Translations under genes and position numbers: made by a program
Notes under the pieces: model-generated
Databases searched by the model: none
The model's input: the letters and a program-made list of their open reading frames with translations, nothing else
Told to the model about the DNA's origin: nothing
Shown here: one piece after another, positions 1-14,100 of the stretch
How positions within the stretch are numbered: position 1 is the stretch's first letter
How the letters are laid out: each line of letters opens with the position of its first letter
Source: Elysia marginata
Lineage: Eukaryota; Mollusca; Gastropoda; Plakobranchidae
Direction of reading: 5' to 3'
Length of the DNA: 38,216 nucleotides
Assembly: GCA_019649035.1 (NCBI GenBank)
Contig: BMAT01008679.1
Span: 155,194-193,409, forward strand

Positions 1-469
1 AAAAATAGCGATCAAAAGTAATCCAGAGGATCCAAGAAGACTAAGCAAAAAACCAAGCTTGAACTACGCGGCAATGGCTACCAATGGGCTGATCATAGGC
101 CCACTCAAATCTTTGTTTACTTCGGCTGCCTGTCCCGGTTTCCGGTGTCCCCGGCCTAGACCTACAGTTGAAGAGACCGAGATCGACGAAACGGAAAGTG
201 TTGGTGATGATGGTGATGAGGAGTCTAGACCTACTGTTTTAGGATGGAATGATGATCTAAAACCTGTAGAAATTGAAATGTTCACAGAAAGAGTGGGACC
301 CCGAACGGAGAACTTTGCTCTGAATCATTATTCTGAACCTATCCAATACTTCAGTCTCTTCTTTCCAGACACTCTGATAGAAACCATCACTGTTTTTGGT
401 TGTTCCCTATGTAATACACATCTGTGTCATGAACTCTGCTTCAATCAACTTCATGCAAAGCTTAATTAA
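1..469 (+). mobile_element. piggyBac-type transposase fragment, N-terminal part
   Basis: One plus-strand frame is open from the first bases of the window to a stop at 467-469. It has an acidic linker (EETEIDETESVGDDGDEE). This is followed by WNDDLKPVEIEMFTERVGPR and then EPIQYFSLFFPDTLIETI, the layout of the N-terminal part of DDE_Tnp_1_7 (PGBD-like) proteins. After ETI the sequence leaves the family (no TNRYA-like continuation) and stops, so this is a truncated copy or the 5' exon of a larger one. It is richer in G+C than its surroundings and antisense within the WDR19 intron after exon 27. The upstream part is off the window. Confidence 0.72.
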
Positions 470-775
470 GACAATTTTTTGGACATCCAAGAGGCAATCT
501 TGACATTTTTTCTTATTTTTCCTACTTTTAAAATTTTTTTTGCACATTAAAAAAAATTAAAGTGCATTAAACTATATATCAACTGAAAGACAAATCTTTT
601 CTCCATTTTTTAGCATTTTTTTCATGTTGATAGCTGTAAAACTGTATTTTTTATTTTTCTAAACTAAGTCATAAAAAAAAATCAGAGTTATGCGCCTTGA
701 CCCGGGACAATATGAATGTCTATATCTGAAGGTCATGGGAAGTTAGTGGTTAAGAAACATGTTGAATTAAATTAC

Positions 776-900
776 CAATTATATCTGCATATATCTCCAT
801 CTGTCTGTGCTGTTGAGCCAGTTGAAATGCTTCATCATTGCAGTGAGACATGACCAGAAACTGTATAGCTGAGCCATAATCATTGAGTTTTTGAAAGAAC
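776..900 (-). CDS. WDR19: WDR19 exon 27 (last exon in window)
   Basis: Residues 965-1005, [20 protein letters not shown] then [16 protein letters not shown]. Acceptor ctctaaag, donor G|gtaatt. The next exon (human continues GSEDTTNEDYQSIALYFE) is not found between 1 and 775, so the following intron runs off the edge. Confidence 0.95.
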
Positions 901-3900
901 CTTTAGAGAATAAAAAAAAATATATATATATTCATATAATTATGTTTTAGCAATGCCAATCATATGATATACAAATCTTAATATTCATAATCCTTATTAT
1001 CTCATAATGATAGTGAAAATGACTGAAAAAAATAAACGAAGAAAGGAAAAAAGATATGTTTCCTTAAAACGTGTGACTTTGGCATACTTAAAAAATCTAG
1101 AGAAATTCTATATGTGTCTATGAAAAAGGTAGAGAAGTTAAAATCATTCTCTGAGGAATCTAGACTCAACATATTTTTATTTTAAAACCAAGGACCTTTG
1201 GTAAGTTTTCGTATTCATAAACAAGCATTTTTTACAAAGAACATGTGTGATAAAGTGAATTTGTTCATTTTATATCTATTTTGTAGCAAATAAATGAAGA
1301 TCTTCACAGATTTAGATATTCAGACAATATTAATTGATTCCATAACCTTAAAAAGACCAAAGTTAAAGGGAATAATAATGGACGCAATTTGGGATCTCTC
1401 ACCTTGCAACCATCTTGGCTCCTTCCACCGACTGAGTTTGCCGTACAATCATAACAGCTTCCTCTGGATTCTGAAGGTGGTCCAAGTTGATTCTGGCAAT
1501 CAAAAAACCCCCTCAAAATATAGTGTCAAAAAGACTGGTTCATAACAGTGCCAACTTCTGTCTTATTAGGTGCTTTTTACATACTGCTTAACATTATATA
1601 TAAGGCTGGAAGAATGTTTATCTAATTGTCTTAAACTTTATGATGAGACTACCAGTATCAGTCCACTACTAGCACTAAGATCTATCCTGATTCAAATTTT
1701 TTTAAAAATTGTTTGATGGAATACCTTATTACATTATCCCATTCTTTTGCCATCTTGTAAGCATCAGCTGCCTCCTTATATCTGCCATCAGCCTCTTTAG
1801 CTTTGGCATACTGAGCATGAATCTTTGGCGAGGTGATTTTATTTAGAAGCTCTCCCACCTTACCCCTGAGCAAGAAAGAGAAAAAAAAACATTAAATAAA
1901 TATGCATGTATAAATGTCTTTGAGAGAATGATCAAGGTTGAATTTGAAAAAAAAAAAAACACTTTTTCAAAGTACCATTTTTTTCCTCTTAAAAATTTAA
2001 AGACACTCCTAAGCAATTATACTTGAAAATTAGAAGCAAAAAAAAACAACATATTTTTCAAAACAGCAGTGAACTTGATTATGAATCCAATGGCAACTGA
2101 CCCTATTGAATTGGTTGAAAAAAAAACCAACCATTTGTGTTCTCTTTCATACTTGCAAAGGTGTACGAAAACTTACTTCTGTGGAATGCATTTATTTCTT
2201 CTTGTGAAGATAAAAAAGACAAAACAATATATAGGATTCCCTTTAAAAAAATCTTTTTTTTCAAGAGAGACAAGTGTGCCCACATGTTATAGTTAAAAAG
2301 TGGAAAAATTACACATTTGATCCAAATATTGAAAAGATAAAAAAAAAAAAAAAAAAACACTTCACCCCTGTATTATTTCTGAACTCAGTGAATAAACCAT
2401 CTTCAAATGGCTGAAACTAAATTAAACTTACCAGTTTTTGCCCCTAATGTAGACAGAGGCTGCTTTGTCGTAGTATTGACCTTGCTCATACAGTTGTGCT
2501 GCCTCCACCCATTGCTGCAATAAAAAAAAAAGACAAGCTTCATTTCCACTTATATGTTTAAGTTTATATTCATCTCCCAAATTTTCTTTTTTCTTATTAT
2601 ATTTTTTTTAAACATAAAAAGAGTGGCAATAAAACAGAATGCTGTTGAAAACAAATGAAACCCCCCCCCCCCCTTTTTTCCTCTCTTTGTTTCACACCAT
2701 TATTGTTGCTGTTATTTTTGTTAATTTTTTTTAATGCAATTTTGAGTGTTTTATTCTATATTTATTAAACATCAATAAATGGCGAGGTTTTTCTTGTGCC
2801 CACCAAACCTCATATTTTTACTTCAGACAATTCTCATTTCGATATTGAGTATTTATAGTAATTACCTTCATGCTTTCAAGTATGGCAGCACATTCTTTCT
2901 TCAATATCTTGCTTGGCATTTTAGATGCCATAGAGACACCTCTGAGATGACAAAGAAAAAAGAGAAACTTGGTAAAAATTTTACAAGAAATTCATAACCA
3001 CTTAGATACAGACTATATTGGGAATAAGTGGATTTGATCACTCACGCTGAAATCAAAATGGCTACCTTGGGTGTGTTACACTTTGCTTAACCTTTTCCCA
3101 TCATACAGCATCCGTTCGATGCTGCGCCTGTCTATTCCGCCCGTACACACCGCATCTCGTTGATGATTGACCTAGATTTACTGTTAGAGCCAAGCCGTAT
3201 CGGCCTTATGATCCCATAGTTTCACTCATCTCTGCAATTTTTTTCATCTCGAAATTACAAATTAAAGATATTATTATGTTTTTCAAATTGTAGACCACAA
3301 AATTACCTTTCCAACAATACCAAACACATAGCAATAAAATAATCCTGTGGAATTTGGTGATTTTTAAAATATGCCTGAAAAACGTGCGTACGCAGGGAAT
3401 AGCCAGCCAGGCAGCCTAACGCGTACAGGGAATAATAGAAGCTAAGAGCGTGCAATGGGAAAAGGTTAAGACAGAAAGTAAAGTGTGTGAAAACATGAAA
3501 TTCAAAGTTACATCATTTTTCATGGGTTTTTTATGAGAGATTTCCCCCCAAAAAAGGAAATGGATGAAGCAGCTATTGAAAGGAAATATATACCTTCGAA
3601 TGTCTCCCACACGGATGGACATCCGAGCAATACCAGCAGCACATATTTCGTCGTGGTCTCGCTGACTTTCTTGTTGTGTTACACCCTTCTCATAGTGAGA
3701 CAGCGCGCTCATGTAGTCTCCTGTAAACTCTAGTTGTTGAGCATATTCTCGAGAAATGTACGGAATCTGCTCAGGAGCCAATGCCTTAGCAAGCTGGAGA
3801 GCACTGTCCCAGTGAAGAAGGTCCCGTCGCATCTGAAGAAATTCAATGCCTCAAAATGAAGAAATATGTACCTTATCTAATCTAGCATTTATTAAGATAT

Positions 3901-6900
3901 TGCAAGAGGCTGGTCTTCTAAGGATTTCATCGTTAAATCATGTAATGACAAAAACACAGATTAATTATACTTTATACTAAACCTATGGCAAATTTGATCA
4001 TTCATCTTTTACACCAACCTGTCTTTTGATTTTTCCTGTGAGAGAAACAACAATCAAACAAAAACCAAAAGCAATCCTGGATAAAAAGGCATGATTTTCA
4101 GTAAGTGATTTTTTAGGTAGGTTCCAGTGTGCATATTTGATTCATTGAGTAACAACTTTACAAAGCTGTTATACACCAAGGAATGGAATAACAGGGGAAT
4201 GGAATAATTTGTATTTGTGATTTTTAAATAGTCCCAGTGAGAATTCTCACCTCTAAAGCTGCCAATGGGTACTGAGAGGCCAAGAAAAGATCCTGTGCCA
4301 GGTTGAACTCTCCCAAAAACATTGCAATGTAACCACAGAGCTGACTTTTGTCTTCTGTATTCTGCCAATAGAAAATCAAGAAGTCTATGTGATGAAAACT
4401 ATGGTAGAAAAATTTTAGTAGTTAACACCATTTTAAAATGCACCATTGTTACTTTCATATATCAAATGATGCAGAACATATATAAGTGACCTGGCTACGG
4501 GAACCCAATTAAACCGCTCCATCTAAACTATCTAAACATTTCCAGGTCTTATCATTTCTGAATACCTCATTCCTTTCTTTGCTTTGCTTTATTAAATTAC
4601 CTCAACTAAAATCTGAGATATGCTTTTTTATAGGTAGCATGATTAAAAAAAAAAAGGGACAAAGAAAGAAAGAGTAAAATGCCTTAAAAGTTTACACATA
4701 TTAATAATAATAAATATCAGTGGCTTTCCAGAAATCAAAATAAAAAAAAAATTTGAACAATTTAAATTTTATCAAACATCATAGTCTGTAATCCTGCAAA
4801 AATAGCCTTAGTTTTGTCAGGGCTTAAACTTTCAAAATGAACAAGGGCACCTAAACTGCCTTTAAAAGCCTATATCTCAGTTTGCTCCTTGGCAACTGCA
4901 ACATTTTTATTCTTGGGCTACCACGCCTATATGCATGTGTTGCAAAACAAACCATTCCTCAAAGTAAACATTCAGAAATTGGAGGGGGGGAGGATGGGGG
5001 AGATTAATAATTCTTATTTACAAACATCCTAATAAAATACATTAAATCTCACCTTAATATTTTGAAGTGATGATACCATTCCCACATCTCCAATTTCTCT
5101 ATACACTCTCATGGCTGATATTAGAGAAAATGAAAATATAAAAACCAGTAGTTATGAAAAAAAAGCTTTGAGGCGTAAAGGCTTTCACTTGAAGAGATAA
5201 ACACAAAATTCAATGAGTCATTAGTTGCCAACTTTTATTGAAAACAAACGTCTCTACTGAATGATTGGTATTGTACTATAACTGCTCACTTAGAACTTAC
5301 CAAAGTCAAGGTCCATGCTTTGCAAAGCAGCTTTCCCCACCTCCCTCCACATATCTGCTTGTCTTAGGATGGAGCAATAAATCCAGGCATCCTTGAACCT
5401 GAAAAAAAATACAAAGAAATGTTTTCTTAGTCGTCCAGTTAAATTGAGTACTTAAAAATTATCCTTATCATCTCTTTTACTGAGCCACGAATTTTGAATT
5501 TCTAGGCTACACATCAATCTCTATATATGTGTAAAGATTGTATAAGTAAAATATTAATTCTGTTGCATTTTCTTTCAATTAAACAAAAATTAAAACAATA
5601 TAATGATAAAAGATTTAAAGTACCATACCTTTTAAGGTTCACACACTGCTGAATTGCTATCTTCAACTGAAAGAGAAAGATATAAAATTTATACACTCCG
5701 ATGCTGGCATGATTATGGCCTATCATCATTTCTCATAACATTTTGTTTTACAATTGTATCTCTAACTTGATATATATGCCTATCTCTTTTGTTTAAAAGC
5801 AGTAAACACATTGAAATTAATGCCAAAAGAAAAGGCATGTTCGTATTTCTATTTTTGTCACTGCTAAAAAAAAAGTCATATCCAAATAATTTGCCTTTTT
5901 ATACCAAACAAAATTATCAAGTTACATCATTTGGTCCAAGTTCCGTCGGGTTCTCGTTGAAGACATGTGTATGAGTTGCCAACAAAAGGTTTGTCACCTT
6001 CCCACCGGGAGTCTGCAGGGTTATTTCACCATTATAAAGCAGCACTGGCACTTGACCAAAGGGTAGCTTGGATGCCCCGACAAATAAAACTCGGCTGCCT
6101 GGGAAGTTGAGATAGGAGGCAAGAGTCAAAATTGAACAAAATAGATGTTAAAAAAGATATGACTTACAAAGACGTTAAATATGACTTACAAAGACGTTAC
6201 TAATTGATTGCCTCATAAGGCCCCTCAGTTTTAAGTAAATTTGGACTATTCTACACATGGGCCTTTCATAAAGACAGAATTTGGAAGATCAGATCACATA
6301 TTCACGTACTGATTAACTTTTGAGTCAAAGTCTCTTTCAGATCCCATGACAAGATTCACTTCTAATATCTTTACACGACTTGCATTAATGTATACTTTAC
6401 AACTTCAGTATGACCATTATACAATATTATCCTGGTGACAAGCATAAACTTTACAGGGGTACATACAATGTAAACTAAACAATGAAAAGAATGAACATAT
6501 TTATTACATGCACAAAATTAAACACAAATTTGCATGAGATTGTGTGCTGCCATACGATTCCAATAAAATAATTCCATCAAATTAGCACATTTATGTTTAT
6601 GCTGGTAAATATTGGTTTTATACAAAAGGCTAGATACAATTATTATGACTTGAAATAAAGAAGAAGGCTTTCATCAAAACCTTATGCTTCCTAGCTAAAG
6701 AATAGCTATTGCAAATTTCAATTTTTTCAAGTTTTAAGCTCCCACATTTGCATAAATTTTTGTACTTCTCTTAATTAGTAATTTGGATTTACTGTATGAG
6801 GTTCTCTACCTACTCACATACTTATGAAAAAAATAATAAAAGCCGAAAGAAAAAAAGGATATATGTATTATAAAAGTAATTTGCTATGTCACCATTTTTC

Positions 6901-9900
6901 TAATACCTTACACTGAGATCTAAGGTGCAAAGAGACATGTCTTCATCTTGATACCTATCAACCGTGCATTTGTTATTGAAAAGATTACCATAACAAAAAA
7001 AGAGAAAGAGCATAATTAAAATGTAAGTGTGTAAAGACTTGACAGCATGTGCTTTTATTTGAGTCTTTCTTTTTTAGTTCAAACAGTGGGTGAGGCATTT
7101 AATTTCCACAACGCAGATTAACAGCACCCACAGGTCTTAGGACGAAGTGCAGACATTTGTTGGAAAGCCAGAAACCATTTGTCTCGCATTCTGTCCAAAT
7201 GAGTCGTAAGTCGAAAGACCTTGTTTTAAGATATAGGCTTTTAAAATTTAGTGGATAGTCAGAAGTCAACTTTTTTTTTATTTCAGATATTGACGGCAAA
7301 ACCATTTCTAAACAGTTTTAACACCTGATTTGGGTGGAATTTCATGTTTTACGTCTTAATTCTTAATTCTGTTGGTTGTTAAGACCTCTACACCTGTATA
7401 GTTGCCTCAACTTTGAATGTAATTTTCTCCCCTTTCTGAGTTTTTGCAAGTCCTAACCCTTCTGACTTTAAACGGCTATAACTTCATACAGAAACGTGAT
7501 AGAGCTTTTCTATTTCTTGTATTTGAAAGCCTAGAAAATAAGCTTTTCTGTAATACTAATATCTTATTACTGTAATACTAATATCTTATTACTTTCCCAT
7601 TTTGATTTAAAGACTCATTTGGACTGTTTGCATGACATTTGAATAGGGGAACACAAAACATAAAAATCAGGTTTAAAAGCCACCATTGCTCACTTAAGAA
7701 TGCAAATAAAAGAAAGCTTAGAGATATCTACTTCATGCATGCTAATATTTTTTTTCATCAAATCAGGATAATTTTAACACAGTTTTTACTTACAAGTTAA
7801 AAAAAATATGAAAATTCATAATTAGGATGGATATCACCTATTTCCCTACATTCTTCTTCAAAATAGGAAATACAATGTGCTATATGCTTTGATATTGAGC
7901 AGGGAAGTATTGCTTTTGATTATCGTAGCACTTAAGTAGCTTCAGACGAAAATGTCCTTAATTAGGCTATGATCATCAAAAGTCATAATTTTTTTTCTTT
8001 GGTATTGACTCATCCAAATAAAGGAAACTAGAATGAAGTAGAAACTCATGACTTTTTTCTTTGGTAATAACTCCTCCAAATTAAAGACACTAGAATGAAG
8101 TAGAAACTCATGACTTTTTTTCTTTAGTAATGACTCTTCCAAATAAAGGAGACTAGAATGAAGTAGAAACTAATGAATTTTTTCTTTGGTAATGACTCTT
8201 TGAAATAAAGGAGACTCGAATGAAGCAGAAACCTATGACTTTTTCCGTACTAATGACTCTTCCAAATAAAGGGGTCTAGAACAAAACAGAAACTCAAAAG
8301 TTTGGAAAGTCACATGTTAATCATCTGCAAAAGTGCTTGAAGGTGCTGGGATGGTAGTGTTAAGGAGCTTGGGGAAACAGAAGCTTGGCTCGCGTGCTGG
8401 ACCACAAGTCACCCATCAACTTCGGGACTTACTGCCGGCACCTGCGCCATCATCATTTGACCAATCTTGAGCACCATACCTGTAGGAAGGAGCACCTGAG
8501 TACATATCTATGTCCTGCCTACCGTGGACTGAAGTCTGGCAATACACGTAGGTGTACATCTTCTCTGCATCATATGCAACAAAGACTCCCTGAAGTGGAT
8601 CAGAAAAAAGGTAATGTATTTGAGAACTAAAAGCACCAATTGATTTTTTAAAAATTAATTCAAAATTTCAAGCCTAAGTCTTAGGATGTCGGTAAGATTT
8701 ATGGTAAAATAATTGAAAATATGACATGGCATTAATACATCATTGCCTTCATTTTTTAAAATAAAATTATTAATCTTAATTTACATTAAACTTTGCTTAG
8801 TTTACCTTTTTCTAAGCTTCAGTTAAAAGGTTAACACAAAGACAAATTATTCTGCTTGAGACATGTTATAAATACATCACAGATAAAAAATATTATGTGC
8901 ATATGTAGACTGAACAACTTCACACATTGTGCCACAAGTTGTTTTTTTTTGATTGTCAAGAGTAATATTTTCATGTCTTTAAAATACTTCCTTCTTTCCT
9001 TTTGCAGTTGTTTTTATTAGGGAGACTGTTTTAACAATAATAAAGTTAAAAAACATTTATTTTTATTCATGAACAGGTGCACTTCATGAGCAAACTTTTT
9101 TTACCTAGCCACTTTTCTGATCAAGGGTATAAAGAATAATGGAAAAAGAAAGTCTAGAAAAAGTTTTGCTCTTTGTTTAACATAGCTTAAACAGATTTTA
9201 TTGCTTTGCAGATCAAATGACTCAGATAGATCCAAAAAATATTATACAATTTAAAATTACATTTTTTTACCTTGTCCAAAGGCCAATTCTCCCAAACAAC
9301 TCCATGGACTGTTGGTGAAAAATCAGGGATGTTGATGACTGTGTCATCAGCCTACAGGGAAAAATTTTTTACAAAGTAAATACTCGATATCAATTACTCA
9401 CATCTAGTTTTAAAGTAGGTTTTAGCTTTTTAGTAAATGCTAGTTACATTTCGTAAGTAGGGCTTAGTGTAAAAAAAATGTTGACAGCATAGAAAAGACA
9501 ACATTGAAAAAAAAGGGAAAAAAAGGAGAAATTTTTCAAATATTTTTTTTTGTTTTTTTTTTTACTTCAAGTGAAATTGGGATGCTTATAAAGTAGGTAA
9601 ATAATTTTTTTCATAGACAACCCAATCTATGCTGGGAAAAAAGATTGTCCACAGCAGTAAAAGTATGTACCGAGTTATAAACATAGCCATCACTCTTCTC
9701 ATCTATGAAAACCAGGTGAGCGCCAGTAGCATCAGGAAACACTTTGCGAATCCCTGCCATATGCCTGTGCTCAACCACAAAGTTCCAGTCCTCTATGTAG
9801 AAATAATGCAAACCGCCAATCTGTGTATGGAGTAAAAACGGATGGGCATGATCTGAAGAATCTACGTTAGAAAGAAAATGTTTCTCCTTTGACATGATTT

Positions 9901-10037
9901 CTGTTTTTGTCAACCAGGCTTTATTTTTTTCCGATGGTCGCTAAAAGTAGTGTTACTGTCACATTAAAAATGACACTGAAAACAATCTAATCTCCATGAA
10001 TTCAAATTATTCTTTGACATCTTTCATTTTATATCTA

Positions 10038-10084
<47 letters not shown>

Positions 10085-11119
10085 CACTGTAGATAACTGT
10101 CCCCAAATTTTACACATTTGAATTAAATGTTTGAAGATTTTTCTGTAGTAATACATTGCTTATTGCTTAATAACCTGTCTCTTGGGTGACGAAAGACTCA
10201 GGGTATTAGGCAGATCAGGCTATTAGACATTTCACATGGTTTCCCCCATCTGTCAAAATATTTTGCTTGGATCTGTTTTTTTAATGATGTCGCTAGCCAA
10301 TTTTTTTCGATGATCCTGCTCTCACTCCAATGATATTAAATGGGTTTTAGACAAAGTCTAACAGGCTGAAACAAGCTATAACGGGGGTGATTTATATAGG
10401 ACAAAATCGGTTTTATAAAGTCTGGGAGTTATAATGCAAAGCAAGGTATAAGGCGATGAGCACTGAATGTCATAAAAAAGCCCTATATTCATGCTCTGTA
10501 CGTACATGAAGCCAACAGACCCTTATTAACTAGTCAAAATAATTTCAGATAAAACAAAGCAAAATTATTTTGTTTTCAATATCAACTTTCACTATGGTGA
10601 AACAATCAAAGCCAAAAGTGTTTCATAAACAGACTGTGCCTATTATGTGCATAAAAATAAGTAAAATAAGTATTTAGTATTGTATGTGAAGAGCACAAGA
10701 ATCAAATATGTTAGCAGTTAGGCCTTAACTTTTATATGAAATGGAAATCAAAGAATAAAGGCCTTTAAAACACATTTAATATATTTTAGTACAAAGACAC
10801 ATGTCTGAGATACTTGCTGTGACAACTGAATGGAGAAAAACTTTGACTCACTGATGTTCCATAAATAAGGAAGTCAGAGGTCATTGCATGTGACGTAATC
10901 TTGCAGTTTTTGTGGTCAGGGTCAGGGAAAAGCCGGGACTCTCTCTCGTCACTCGCACCTGCTGCATCTCCTTCAATCTGGGTATGGATTGGGAGATTTT
11001 TTTTTATTAGTAGTATTTAGAAATGTTATACAATACATATTACATAAATCATGGTCTTGATAAAAAATTGTCTTTTTTTAAAAAATCTGAAACCAACATT
11101 TTAGTACCCTGTAAGATTA

Positions 11120-11150
<31 letters not shown>

Positions 11151-14100
11151 AAAGCTTGCATAGTTACCATGTGAAGTTGAACCTGGCCCTCAAAGCCAAC
11201 TGCCGCATAATCAGCATTAAGGCACATAGAATGAACAGTACCCAAATACTCTTTGCTGTCTTTCATCTGCTCTGGTCCTGCAAAAAAACAAAAAATAATA
11301 GTTTCACATCTTTCAAAATGTTCAAACATAACTATTAGTTTTTCAGGTTGACATAAGGCACAAACAAATAAGCCAAACATTTTTTTCAAAAAATGCTTGT
11401 TTTAAAACCCACAATGCTGTAAAATGAAAGATAAAATTGTTTACAATAGTCTATTGGGAAACGATGAATTTTTAGACAATAGCTATCTATGAAAGTATAG
11501 AGCATGTCTTATACATATGGCCTCATAATGTAGTAGGTAATGAAATGTATGCTCTACAATTCTGGTGTAAATTTTAATATTAACATAAGCCATCAACATC
11601 ATCCATTTGAGAAGGGCATACTTGCATTTGTAATTATGGAATATTTTCATTACGCTCTTTTGCCTTAAATCCTCAGTGTTTGAGATAATTTAGTCTATTT
11701 AAGCAGGGACGACCTACTTCATTTAAGATAAAGGGATGAAAAGATTTTAGACAGTGCTTGTAAAAGCCAACTTTTACCTTTAGGAGTTTTAAACTAAACA
11801 CTATTAGAATCGCAGAAAATGCAAATTTTTTTACAATTTCAAATAGTCCCTAGCTTGTGCATAGTTTATCCTGGCTGAGACATGTGTTTCTCATACAAAG
11901 GAAAAACAAACTATTGCCATTGCAGAATTTTTCAACAGTTCTCTGTGAGCAACCAAAAAAAAAAGCTGATGAAAACTAATAATTCCATTAGTGTAAGTGA
12001 ATTTATCTTTCACAGTCCCAGACAAAATGCACATACCAGAGTCTCCGAAGAAATAGAACCAGGCCCTGTTGTTCATGCCCACTCCAACATGGTAAGGCCC
12101 TAGACCTACAAATGAGGGCTCAACTTCAACTTGAATAGCTAGAGGATCCTCCTGAAACACCAAACATAAATAAATACAAATGCAACAGGTTCAAAAACTT
12201 TGAGTAACAGGTTTTATAAACATTGACAAAATTGTTTTATTACCACAAAAACAATAATTAAACATAAATGACAAGTTGTTTTAAACAGTTTTTTCCTAAT
12301 TTTCTTCCCTAAAAAATAAAGAAAAATATAACAAAGCATTAATTTTGTCTCATAACTTTTTTTTTTCAAACAAGCATGAGATGTGTCAAAGAGGCATTGG
12401 TCAATGCATGTTATTTTAAGCAAGCACATTTCAAATAAGAAGTTTTCAAGTTCCAAAACTGATCCTTAAATATCCAAATTACAATCATTATCTTTCTGTA
12501 TAACTCTTTCATGTTTGGATTAATTTTGGGGGCATTTTTAATTAGCAACACCCTTTTTTTTAGAAATATACAGTAGCCGCTCTTATAATCCCTCCCACAA
12601 CAGAATGTCATTTGCCCAGGTTCCAGTTGATCTCAAATTGATCTCTCATTGGTCAAGACCGGCCAAGACCTGTCAAGAGTCAAACTGAAATCCAATCAGA
12701 GCCTCAGTGGTTGTAAGACTGGCCGAGCCAGATGCCCAGACGCAAGGTAACAGTTGCGTCATGAGTAAGGGCCCCGCTGTACTAGCACAGTAGTGCGTGA
12801 GGTCAGCAAAAAAAACGGAAATTGAAGGGCAGAACGATTTCAAAGTCCTAAGTGAAATTTTCAAAAGTGCCTTGTTGAGACATGAAAAACGATACCAAAA
12901 ACTACATAATCAATCCAAAAATAAGACTTTTATTGTATTTACACATATTTTTTTCAAAATATGCTTCCAAAGTCATTATTTCATGTAAAACCGTTATTTG
13001 TGGTCCAATTTTTGTGAAACATGGACTAAACATTTTGTTTTGACTCGAGAATTCCACTTATGTTGATTGGAAATTGAACGCGATTGTTTTTAACTTTTTT
13101 GTAATCCTCCTATGTAGTGTGTAAAAGGTGTGAAATTCGCAAAGCCTAGCGATCAGAACGTTCCCCTGTAGCTGACTTCTCATAGGCCTGGCTGATCTCA
13201 GGTAGTCAGGCACCGAGTCAGCTGGGGCTCTGATTGGTTCTGGACTGACATCTGAGTAGGTCAATTACATACGATCAGTAGTAGGTAACACTGCCCTGTG
13301 AATCTTTGAGGTAGCGGCGCAGGGACATAATACTATACAAATGACTTGCACAGATTTTCAGTCGAAATAACATGAAACTATAATTTATACTTTTTTCACT
13401 TTGAAAATATTTTTAACATATTTTGTTAATCCTTCTGATCACCTTGATACCAAAAACCAAAAAATTGGGCAATAAGTAATAAAATTACTAAATTTGACAA
13501 AACATTATAAAAATATTTTTCAAAGTCATTTTTACCATATAAACTTAAATTCTCAATATTTTTACTTGAAACGAAAATCAATTTGTACGTCACAGTAAGA
13601 TCTAATCATCTGTTATAATTCTCCTATAATTGGAGCTCTTATTTATTCTTTCAAATGTATCATTTTTTTCCGATAATCAAACACAATTTTCAACTTTCTG
13701 TCAAGATAGCAATCGAAATGGGCAAGTCTCATTGGCCCCAGAGAGGAATCTAAGTCCCTCCCGTGAATTTTTGGCCGCGGCCGGTTTGACTGGGATAAAT
13801 GCGAGAGGGTTAAAGAAATTAGTCAAAACTGAGTAATACAAATCACTAGAGACGCTGATATCACGGGCCAATCGTTTTTTGGTTTTTTTTTGGTACATCT
13901 AAAATTTTAATTTTTGACGTTTGTATTAGGTTCACTAGAAAAATTTTAACAATAATATCAGTGAACAACTGCCAGAGATTGGAATCAACATGATCTAAGG
14001 TTTCCTCTCACATCTAGAGATGATAATAAACGATGACCTTGCTTTTGGATGAAAATTATAACAACAAAAAAAGATAAATAAAAGCCTCAGTGTTAAAAGA

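Noticed and set aside
7942-8142. 66-codon minus-strand ORF with internal protein repeat
   Set aside because: Open frame follows from the tandem DNA repeat with a period near a multiple of three; intronic.
12739-12760. GACGCAA...TTGCGTC hairpin
   Set aside because: Seven-bp stem within a decayed repeat; expected by chance at this length scale.
13799-13816. Possible second piggyBac-type end (GCGAGAGGGTTAA)
   Set aside because: No matching inverted end with TTAA could be found nearby; the best candidate near 13426 differs at several bases.
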